Shown here piece after piece: positions 1-5,808 of a stretch of DNA of 23,744 bases. How positions within the stretch are numbered: position 1 is the stretch's first letter; the number at the start of each line of letters is the position of its first letter. This DNA is from Micavibrio sp. UBA2020. GTDB taxonomy: Bacteria > Pseudomonadota > Alphaproteobacteria > Micavibrionales > UBA2020. A model generated the notes under the pieces. That model had not been told where the DNA came from. It searched no databases and was given only the letters and a program-made list of their open reading frames with translations. Where the stretch lies: positions 1 through 23,744 of the forward strand of contig DDBY01000161.1 in assembly GCA_002334985.1 (NCBI GenBank). The letters are read 5' to 3'. The position numbers and the translations under genes were made by a program.

Positions 1-537
1 ATGTTCGACCGACGTCAGCGGCATGCGCTCGGACACAGCATCATCCACCAGCTCGCCCCGTTCAATATCCAGCCGCCAGCGGCCGAAACGCAGTGGAACA
101 CCTTCTGGCTTTTTAGGCGCGGCGGCTGCGCTGCGGCGCAGAATGGCGTTGATGCGCAGCAAAAGCTCCCGCGGTTCGAACGGCTTGGGCAGATAATCAT
201 CGGCGCCCGCTTCGAAACCGTTGATGCGCTGTTCGGTCTCGCCCAGCGCCGTCAGCAGCAGAACGGGCGTTGTCAGCCCTGCGGATTTAAGCCCGCGCGT
301 CAGCGTCACGCCGTCTTCGCCCGGCATCATGACGTCCATGACCAGCAGGTCATAGGCCAGATATTTCAAAACTTCGCGCGCATGTGCCGCGTCGGTTGCG
401 GTGCTGACCAGAAATCCGTTCTCGCTCAAAAACCGCGACAGCAAGGCACGCAGGCGCTCGTCATCATCCACGACCAGAATATGGGGCTTCTGGTCGGGCG
501 GTGTATCGCTGGCGGTATTTTGCGGCTGAATAGACAT
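1..537 (-). CDS. OmpR-family response regulator, N-terminal part (runs off the window)
   Basis: This is the first 179 codons of a two-component response regulator; the C-terminus lies beyond position 1. A receiver domain spans about residues 19-135. It has the acidic cluster VVDDDE (residues 22-27), the phospho-acceptor D68 in VMDVMMPGEDG, the conserved threonine in LLLTALG and the lysine in LPKPF. A winged-helix output domain of the OmpR/PhoB type begins after a short linker (RFGRWRLD onward). By family it is a cytoplasmic DNA-binding regulator phosphorylated by a histidine kinase that is not in the window. It is divergent from ilvE, and a perfect dyad lies in the shared 89-bp gap. The ATG at 537 has no strong Shine-Dalgarno sequence. 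The family call is secure; the regulon is unknown. Confidence 0.9.
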   Translation of the reverse strand, partial: MSIQPQNTASDTPPDQKPHILVVDDDERLRALLSRFLSENGFLVSTATDAAHAREVLKYLAYDLLVMDVMMPGEDGVTLTRGLKSAGLTTPVLLLTALGETEQRINGFEAGADDYLPKPFEPRELLLRINAILRRSAAAAPKKPEGVPLRFGRWRLDIERGELVDDAVSERMPLTSVEH

Positions 538-564
538 AAAACATGTTTAAGGGTTGTGGGCGCT

Positions 565-590
565 ACGCAATCAGGATAGTATGATTGCGT
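565..590. promoter_or_regulatory. Perfect 9-bp inverted repeat between the response regulator and ilvE
   Basis: The arms ACGCAATCA (565-573) and TGATTGCGT (582-590) are exact reverse complements separated by 8 bp. The dyad sits in the divergent gap, about 37 bp before the ilvE ATG and 28 bp before the response-regulator ATG. Size and placement suit a dimeric repressor or activator operator serving both promoters. A transcript hairpin is the alternative, but no U-run follows on either strand. The binding protein is unknown. Confidence 0.55.
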
Positions 591-626
591 TCAATTTCAC
601 ACCGTAAACAGCAGGAAAACCGGCAG

Positions 627-1520
627 ATGGCACTTATTCCCTATGACGATCGCGACGGCCATATCTGGATGAACGGCAAATTGATGCCGTGGCGCGATTG
701 CAAGGTGCATTTCATGACCCATGCCCTGCATTACGGCGGCGCAGTTTTTGAAGGCGTGCGCTGCTATAATGGCCAGATTTTCAAAATCAACGAACACAGC
801 CAGCGCCTGATTGATGGTTGCAAGATTATGGATATAAAATTTGACTATACCGTCGAACAGGTCAACCAGGCCTGTATCGAAGCGGTGCGCGCCAACAACA
901 TCACCGACGGCTACCTGCGCCCCCTCGTCTGGCGCGGCGCGGAGCAAATCGGCGTCGGCGCAACCGAAGCCAAAACCCATTTCGCCGTTGCGGCATGGGA
1001 CTGGCCGCAATACTACAAAGGCGACCTGCTTGAAAAAGGCATCAAGGTTTGCACATCCAAATGGCGCCGCCCCGCCCCCGATACCGCGCCCGTGCATGCA
1101 AAGGCCAGCGGGCTTTACATGATTTGCACCATTTCCAAACATGCCGCCGAAAAACTGGGCTGCAACGACGCGCTGATGCTGGATTATCGCGGCCATGTGG
1201 CGGAGCTGACATCGGCCAACCTGTTCATGGTCAAAGATGGCGCGCTGCACACCCCGACGCCCGATTGCTTCCTGAACGGCATCACACGCCAGACGGTGAT
1301 TGAACTGGCGCACCAGCTGGGCATTCCCATGCATGTGCGCACCATCATGCCGGACGAGATTAAAACAGCGGATGAATTCTTCGCCACCGGCACCGCCGCC
1401 GAAATCACCCCCATCGGCCAGATTGACGACACCTTCTATAAAGTCGGCCCCGTCACCCGCAAAATCCGCGAAGCCTATAGCGCACTGGTGCGTGGCGGTG
1501 TGGTGGAGAAGGTTGCTTGA
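627..1520 (+). CDS. ilvE: Branched-chain amino acid aminotransferase
   Basis: This 297-residue fold-type IV PLP enzyme interconverts leucine, isoleucine and valine with their 2-oxo acids, using glutamate/2-oxoglutarate, in the cytoplasm. The likely Schiff-base lysine is K159 in HAKASGLY. The class-IV aminotransferase signature is present, from ELTSANLF (193-200) through the later NGITR. The phosphate-binding segment TGTAAEITPIG follows near the C-terminus. The ATG at 627 is chosen because an AGGAAAA-like Shine-Dalgarno precedes it and the family's N-terminus (the GHIWMNGK segment) starts shortly after. An upstream in-frame TTG at 585 would overlap the dyad and add non-conserved residues. The stop overlaps the start of the next gene. 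D-amino-acid transaminase relatives are less likely given the length and N-terminal motifs. Confidence 0.94.
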   Translation: MALIPYDDRDGHIWMNGKLMPWRDCKVHFMTHALHYGGAVFEGVRCYNGQIFKINEHSQRLIDGCKIMDIKFDYTVEQVNQACIEAVRANNITDGYLRPLVWRGAEQIGVGATEAKTHFAVAAWDWPQYYKGDLLEKGIKVCTSKWRRPAPDTAPVHAKASGLYMICTISKHAAEKLGCNDALMLDYRGHVAELTSANLFMVKDGALHTPTPDCFLNGITRQTVIELAHQLGIPMHVRTIMPDEIKTADEFFATGTAAEITPIGQIDDTFYKVGPVTRKIREAYSALVRGGVVEKVA

Positions 1521-2212
1521 TAGCTTTATCGTATAGAAAAGCCCTGGGCTTTTGCTTTTCTGCAGCGATATTGATTACCCTGACCAATTATCTTTTCACT
1601 CTCGATAAAGTACGCATGTTATACGGCGTATTTCTGCCGTTGCGCGCGCTTGTCGTTATCTCTCTTTTTTACGCTGCCGTAAAGATTTGGCTGCTGCCCA
1701 AACATCTGGCCAGTACTCTACGCGATAGCAGTTGGTTTATCCGTTGTTTTATATGGCTGTTTGTGATGTTGGCCGCGGCGGTGGCGATTGTCGTGTCTGG
1801 CCTGCCCATTTTTTTGCAACTCCCCGTATATTTCGTGGCCTACCTTTTTGACCTAACCATACCGCAAAAAGCCGGCAGCTATATAATGCTTACCATGTAC
1901 GGCCTGCCCGCCGGTATCGCGGGCGGTTTTTGTCTTTGGGCGCTACTCAGAAAAACATTCAATATGGACGCGGATACGTCTGTGATTTGGCGGCGTTATA
2001 TTGTCTGGGCATCCATCATAAGCGCCTACGCTTATTTCATTCCGGCAATAACATTTGATTTATCCTGCCCGAGAGGTTCCTGCTCATTCGAAAAAGAATA
2101 TAGCGTATTGGTGTTTCTATCAGGCGCCGCAATATTGTTTGGCGCATGTTTCCGCGCATGGCATCTGACCGCGCCGCAGATTATTTCAGGACTTCAAAAT
2201 CAGAAATTATAG
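1517..2212 (+). CDS. Polytopic membrane protein of unknown function
   Basis: I do not recognise this 231-residue protein. It has about six or seven hydrophobic stretches (near residues 8-27, 40-58, 73-92, 94-112, 122-145, 162-182 and 192-212), so it is an inner-membrane protein. A short loop between the last two segments carries two close cysteines (DLSCPRGSCSF), which could form a disulfide if periplasmic. The TTG start overlaps the ilvE stop (TTGA, 1517-1520) and is preceded by GGAG/GAAGG, suggesting translational coupling. The next ATG, at 1617, would remove the first membrane segment. Its base composition looks more AT-rich than ilvE. Its 3' end overlaps the convergent glycosylase gene by 32 bp. 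The reading frame is credible; the function is unknown. Confidence 0.7.
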   Translation: MIALSYRKALGFCFSAAILITLTNYLFTLDKVRMLYGVFLPLRALVVISLFYAAVKIWLLPKHLASTLRDSSWFIRCFIWLFVMLAAAVAIVVSGLPIFLQLPVYFVAYLFDLTIPQKAGSYIMLTMYGLPAGIAGGFCLWALLRKTFNMDADTSVIWRRYIVWASIISAYAYFIPAITFDLSCPRGSCSFEKEYSVLVFLSGAAILFGACFRAWHLTAPQIISGLQNQKL

Positions 2213-2747
2213 ACCACGCGGCCGCCTTATCCGCAAACGTCATGCCCGCATGTGCAGGGCTGGTTGAGGGCAGTTGCGTTATTTTCAACCGTGCGGTGAT
2301 TTCGCGCGGCAAGTCCGGCAATACGCGGCGTTTGAATTCCTGCGCGGCTTTGCCGCCGTTCAGGAAAACGCGGCGGATGTTTTTGTGTTGCGTGAGGAGA
2401 GCCGCAAAATCATTGACCTCGATACTCGTGCCATCAATGGCGGAATCGAGGCTTCCCTCCCGCTCGCAATATTTCAATACATCCCACAGCGCCAGATTAT
2501 TTTCCGTGATAATACGCAGCCGCTGCGCGTAATCACCCGCAGGCATATCGAACAGGGTTGATAAAATCTTCCCGAACGCGTTTTGCGGGTGCGCGTAATA
2601 CTCCCCCGCCGCCAGCGACTTGACGCCGGGCATGGAGCCGAGAATTAAGGCGCGCGGATTATCCGCCGCCACAGGCGGGAAACTGCGGCACGCTGCCGCA
2701 ACGACGCGCTCAGCGGTGCGGCGGTTTTTGGCCGAGTTGCGGGGCAT
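2181..2747 (-). CDS. Deoxyinosine/uracil DNA glycosylase, family-6 (HDG) type
   Basis: This 188-residue base-excision-repair enzyme is predicted to remove hypoxanthine (deoxyinosine) or related deaminated bases from DNA. The UDG-superfamily motifs are present: ILGSMPGVKS (35-44), then YYAHPQNAFGK (50-60), and near the C-terminus LPSTSPAHAG. An aromatic residue is usual where this protein has glycine (G59 in NAFGKIL), which is odd for a base-pocket loop. The ATG at 2747 is preferred; an in-frame TTG at 2795 exists but would overlap the upstream gene by 86 bp instead of 38 bp. The start lies inside the end of the upstream 201-aa gene, implying co-transcription. The superfamily call is confident; substrate preference is inferred. 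Confidence 0.85.
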   Translation of the reverse strand: MPRNSAKNRRTAERVVAAACRSFPPVAADNPRALILGSMPGVKSLAAGEYYAHPQNAFGKILSTLFDMPAGDYAQRLRIITENNLALWDVLKYCEREGSLDSAIDGTSIEVNDFAALLTQHKNIRRVFLNGGKAAQEFKRRVLPDLPREITARLKITQLPSTSPAHAGMTFADKAAAWSIISDFEVLK

Positions 2748-3315
2748 TGAAAAAATCTTTCGCGGCAGCGTCGATACGCGCGGCGGTATCGGCAAACAGC
2801 TTGTCCAGCTGCGGCGCGCCGGATGAAACCATGCCGCCGTCCAGCATGGATTTCAGCCCGCCCATATCGCTGGCCATACGCATAAACTGGGCATAGGGCA
2901 CATATTGGGTGCGGCGGGCTTCTTCCATCTGCTCGGCATTCACAATCAGGAATGTCATGGCCAGCTGCGCAGCCTCCGGCGATTGGGTGGCGGCGAAGGC
3001 CGGGTTTTGATTGCGCATCATCAGCAGATACAAATCTTTGGTCTCCGGCGCCACACCGTCAAGCCCGCGGTGTTCGTTCATCATGCCGCGCGGCATGGGC
3101 AGCAGCATCGCCGCGCTCAGAACCTCCGGTTTGATATTCGGCACGTTTGTGTCGAGGACGTTGAGCAAACTCTGCACAAAGCTTGGCTGCGTGCCGCCGC
3201 GCCTGTCCGACATGGCTTCTTCAAACGCCACGCGGCGGAGCATATCTTCTGCGCCTGCAACGCCTGCGAATTTGCGGCGGAGGCTGTCGCCTAAATCTTT
3301 GTAATTAAAAGGCAT
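2710..3315 (-). CDS. Conserved-looking hypothetical protein, 201 aa
   Basis: No family is recognised. The protein is soluble, rich in methionine, alanine and leucine, lacks cysteine, and is predicted to be mostly helical, with no signal peptide or membrane segment. The ATG at 3315 follows an AGGAAAAGGAT Shine-Dalgarno with good spacing. That Shine-Dalgarno forms the 3' arm of a 13-bp hairpin (3324-3365), so translation may be controlled by RNA structure. The gene lies 69 bp downstream of prpC in the same direction, and its 3' end overlaps the start of the DNA glycosylase gene. It could be read with either neighbour. Coding status is supported by the Shine-Dalgarno, the overlap and a long uninterrupted frame of normal codon use. 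Confidence 0.75.
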   Translation of the reverse strand: MPFNYKDLGDSLRRKFAGVAGAEDMLRRVAFEEAMSDRRGGTQPSFVQSLLNVLDTNVPNIKPEVLSAAMLLPMPRGMMNEHRGLDGVAPETKDLYLLMMRNQNPAFAATQSPEAAQLAMTFLIVNAEQMEEARRTQYVPYAQFMRMASDMGGLKSMLDGGMVSSGAPQLDKLFADTAARIDAAAKDFFNAPQLGQKPPHR

Positions 3316-3323
3316 AAATAAAT

Positions 3324-3365
3324 CCTTTTCCTGCGGAGATGCCGGATTATCCCCGCAGGAAAAGG
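3324..3365 (-). promoter_or_regulatory. Strong stem-loop that buries the ribosome-binding site of the 201-aa gene
   Basis: Perfect 13-bp arms, CCTTTTCCTGCGG (3324-3336) and CCGCAGGAAAAGG (3353-3365), enclose 16 nt, which can add three further pairs after one mismatch. In the minus-strand transcript the downstream arm contains the AGGAAAAGG Shine-Dalgarno of the gene starting at 3315. The structure sits between the prpC stop (3385) and that start. It may hold the downstream gene translationally off, act as a partial terminator for prpC (followed by ATTTATTT rather than a clean U-run), or stabilise the prpC 3' end. Confidence 0.65.
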
Positions 3366-3384
3366 TTATGTCAATAGACTTTTA

Positions 3385-4536
3385 TCAGGCCGCTTTACGG
3401 CTTTCCAGCGGCTGCACTGTGCGCTGGGGTACGCCATTATAAACGGACAGCGGGCGCATCAGTTTGTTGTTTTCCAACTGCTCCATGATATGCGCCGTCC
3501 AGCCCGTGATACGGCTCATGACGAAAATCGGCGTGAAGACCGGAATGTCAAAGCCCATCAGGTAATACGCGGGGCCGACCGGATAATCGAGGTTGGGATG
3601 GATGTTCTTTTTCTCGACCATCGTTTTTTCGAGGATTTTTTCAATCTCCACCCACTTCTGCCCGTCCTTGATGGCGGCCATTTCGTGGAAGTATTTGGTC
3701 ATATAGGGCACGCGGCTGTCGCCGTTTTTGTAAACACGGTGACCGAAGCCCATGACCAGTTTTTTCTTTTCGGACAGTGCTTCGTCAATCCAGCTTTGCG
3801 CGTTTTCGGGCGTGCCGATATCGAGCAGCATGTGCATCACCGCCTCGTTCGCGCCGCCGTGCAGCGGACCTTTGAGCGAGCCGATAGCCGCCGTCACCGC
3901 CGAATAGATATCGGACAGCGAAGACGTGACCGTGCGCGCGGTGAAGGTAGAAGCGTTGAAGCCATGTTCCGCATAGAACGTCAGTGAAGCGTCAAAGCAG
4001 CGCACGACTTTTTCATCCGGCACTTCACCGAAGTACATGAAAAAGAAGTTCTGCGCCATGGTGAGTTCCTTGCGCGGCGCAATCGGCTCCTTGCCGCTGC
4101 GCAGGCGGAAATCGGCCGCGATAATCGTCGGGATTTTTGCCAGCATGCGGATGGATTTTTGCAGGTTGCCCGCAGGGCTTGCGTCTTCCCATTCTGCATC
4201 TTCGACGCCGAGGAAGCTGATAGCCGTGCGCAGCGTATCCATGGGGTGCGCATCCTTGCGGAACTGTTTCAGTACCGTCAGCATTTTGTCGGTAATATCG
4301 CGCTCGCTGCGTTCCTGCTGTTCGAATTTTTTCAGCTGTTCCGCCGTCGGCAGCTCGCCGTGCCAGAGCAGATAGGCCACTTCTTCAAACCGGCAATGTT
4401 CGGCCAGTTCCTGCACCGGATAGCCGAAATAGGTCAGCGTATTGGTATCGTCAAAAACCTTGGAAACACGCGACGTGTCGGAATAAATACCGGCAAGACC
4501 TTTGGCGATAACAGGTGCGGATGCAGATTCAGACAT
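3385..4536 (-). CDS. prpC: 2-methylcitrate synthase (citrate synthase family)
   Basis: This 383-residue citrate-synthase-fold enzyme probably condenses propionyl-CoA with oxaloacetate to 2-methylcitrate, the first step of the methylcitrate cycle. The catalytic triad is visible: H226 in GPLHGGANE, H266 in GFGHRVYK and D317 in HPNLDYPVG. The segment HGFNASTFTAR (191-201) and the length are typical of the short PrpC/CitZ group rather than the longer hexameric GltA. The methylcitrate role is inferred mainly from prpD and prpB being immediately upstream on the same strand; ordinary citrate synthase activity cannot be excluded. The ATG at 4536 has an AGGATA Shine-Dalgarno. A 336-bp gap holding an opposite-strand gene separates it from prpB, so it probably has its own promoter. 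Confidence 0.88.
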   Translation of the reverse strand: MSESASAPVIAKGLAGIYSDTSRVSKVFDDTNTLTYFGYPVQELAEHCRFEEVAYLLWHGELPTAEQLKKFEQQERSERDITDKMLTVLKQFRKDAHPMDTLRTAISFLGVEDAEWEDASPAGNLQKSIRMLAKIPTIIAADFRLRSGKEPIAPRKELTMAQNFFFMYFGEVPDEKVVRCFDASLTFYAEHGFNASTFTARTVTSSLSDIYSAVTAAIGSLKGPLHGGANEAVMHMLLDIGTPENAQSWIDEALSEKKKLVMGFGHRVYKNGDSRVPYMTKYFHEMAAIKDGQKWVEIEKILEKTMVEKKNIHPNLDYPVGPAYYLMGFDIPVFTPIFVMSRITGWTAHIMEQLENNKLMRPLSVYNGVPQRTVQPLESRKAA

Positions 4537-4602
4537 GATGGTATCCTTTTCTATCCAGAAGCCGCCTTGATGCGGGCATGGTTTTTTTGATGTGCTGATA
4601 AT

Positions 4603-4631
4603 GAATTACGCCCTCTCCCCGCCGCTGGCAA
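4603..4631 (-). promoter_or_regulatory. Candidate sigma70-type promoter for prpC
   Basis: On the minus strand TTGCCA (4631-4626) is followed after 17 bp by TAATTC (4608-4603), giving a leader of about 60 nt before the prpC ATG at 4536. The hexamers match the consensus only moderately. The separate position of prpC, cut off from prpDB by a gene on the other strand, is what makes a promoter here likely. Confidence 0.35.
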
Positions 4632-4669
4632 GGGGGAAAATGTCCTTGGAAATCAGCATGTTCCAAAAA

Positions 4670-4702
4670 TTAATATTCTATTAACCTTTGTGGCTTTATA
4701 AT
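4670..4702 (+). promoter_or_regulatory. CtrA-type box with TATAAT -10 element
   Basis: TTAA (4670-4673), a 7-nt spacer and TTAAC (4681-4685) match exactly the TTAA-N7-TTAAC consensus of the alphaproteobacterial cell-cycle and motility regulator CtrA. A perfect TATAAT lies at 4697-4702, so the box covers the expected -35 position. That is the arrangement known for CtrA-activated promoters. The predicted transcript starts about 15 nt before the ATG of the small gene at 4725. CtrA itself is not in the window. Confidence 0.6.
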
Positions 4703-4724
4703 AAAACTTCAAAGGGGATTTTCC

Positions 4725-4883
4725 ATGGAACTCGCCGCCATCGCCGCACAGCAAGCCATGTTTCAGCAAGCCATCACAACGCAGATGGTCAAGCAAAACG
4801 CACAGGCGCAGCAGAGCATCGTCGAGATGGTCGCCGCCTCCGTCGATGCGTACCGCGGCAACAATCTGAACATTACGGTTTAA
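4725..4883 (+). CDS. Small YjfB-like putative motility protein, 52 aa
   Basis: A 52-codon gene runs from ATG 4725 to TAA 4883, with an AGGGGA Shine-Dalgarno (4713-4718) at 6-nt spacing and a strong promoter upstream. The product begins MELAAIAAQQAMFQQ, is glutamine- and alanine-rich and amphipathic, and ends with GNNLNITV. This pattern (short N-terminus MxIxxIA, a Q/M/K-rich helix, terminal G-x-N-x-x-I) resembles the YjfB 'putative motility protein' family, which has no settled biochemical role. The CtrA box before it fits a motility link. It lies opposite to, and between, prpB and prpC, and its last 11 bp overlap the end of prpB. The gene is likely real; the family assignment is from memory of the pattern and moderate. 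Confidence 0.65.
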   Translation: MELAAIAAQQAMFQQAITTQMVKQNAQAQQSIVEMVAASVDAYRGNNLNITV

Positions 4884-5808
4884 AGTCTATACGCTTTTTT
4901 TTTTGCGGCGTATCCGTGCCAAGCAGCTTGGCGCGGTCCGCGACCTGCCCTTCGTAATCAATCAACGACTGAAAACTTTCGCGCGTTTGCAGCTGGCCGC
5001 TGTTGGCGAGGTCGCGCTGCGTGCCCTTGTCATGGATTTCCTTGTACATCTTCGCCGCCGTTTCGCGCTGGCCGCGATAGACGGACAGAGGATTGAGAAC
5101 GATGTCGATGTTGCCGCCGCTTTCCTGTGCCAGCTCCGCCGGGGTTTTGAGCGCGACTTTGCCGAATTCCGTCATATTGGCGAGCACAGGCTTGCCGCCC
5201 GCTGCGCGTTTGACATCGGCATAGGTATTGCTGTCGGGGAAGGCTTCGGCAAAAATAATATCTGCCCCCGCCTTTGCGTAGGATTCAATACGCGCCAGCG
5301 TTTTTTCCATCCCCTCGACCGCCAGCGCATCGGTACGCGCCATCAGAACGAAGGCGCTGTCTTTTTTGGCGGCAATGGCGCGCGCAACGCGGTCGGTGGC
5401 GGCGTCTTTGCTGACGACGTGTTTGCCCGGTAAATGTCCGCAGGCTTTGAGGTCTTCCTGGTCTTCCAGATGCACGGCGGCAACGCCCATGCTCTCCAGC
5501 GTGCGGATGGTTTCCGCAACGTCGTCAAAACCCGTGTCGATATCCACCAGCAGCGGCAAGGTCGTGCCGCTGTCCATGATGCGCTGCACGCTTTCGGCGA
5601 CATGGCGCAGTTCAAGGCGGCCGATATCTGCCCATCCGCGCGATGCTGCCATCTGGCTGCCAGAAAGATAGATGGCGGCAAACCCGGCGCGCTCCGCCTC
5701 AAGCGCATCGCTGCCGTCAGCCACGCCGACGATATGCAGCGGCGCACCCGCTTTGAGTGCGGATTGCATAGCGTCACGGAATTTTTGCCCTGCGGATGTT
5801 TTTGTCAT
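4873..5808 (-). CDS. prpB: 2-methylisocitrate lyase
   Basis: This 311-residue PEP-mutase/isocitrate-lyase-superfamily enzyme cleaves 2-methylisocitrate to pyruvate and succinate. The metal-binding segment VDIDTGF is at 88-94 and the catalytic cysteine is C123 in LKACGHLPGK, followed later by MARTDAL and ANMTEFGK. The usual signature is K-[KR]-C-G-H; here the residue before the cysteine is alanine (A122), a departure. The ATG at 5808 is chosen because it shares its A with the TAA stop of prpD (TAATG coupling) and has GGAGAAA at workable spacing; an ATG at 5817 would leave only 2 nt after that Shine-Dalgarno. Related lyases (dimethylmalate lyase, oxaloacetate hydrolase) are alternatives, but the prpD/prpC context favours PrpB. 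Confidence 0.9.
   Translation of the reverse strand: MTKTSAGQKFRDAMQSALKAGAPLHIVGVADGSDALEAERAGFAAIYLSGSQMAASRGWADIGRLELRHVAESVQRIMDSGTTLPLLVDIDTGFDDVAETIRTLESMGVAAVHLEDQEDLKACGHLPGKHVVSKDAATDRVARAIAAKKDSAFVLMARTDALAVEGMEKTLARIESYAKAGADIIFAEAFPDSNTYADVKRAAGGKPVLANMTEFGKVALKTPAELAQESGGNIDIVLNPLSVYRGQRETAAKMYKEIHDKGTQRDLANSGQLQTRESFQSLIDYEGQVADRAKLLGTDTPQKKKRIDFKP

Noticed and set aside
1..579. Open frame on the plus strand at the window start
   Set aside because: It is antisense to a clear response-regulator reading frame with intact receiver motifs; the plus-strand translation shows no protein-like pattern.
4611..4635. C-rich and G-rich runs that look like an inverted repeat upstream of prpC
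   Set aside because: Only about four or five bases pair well and no U-run follows; it is better read as part of the prpC promoter region.
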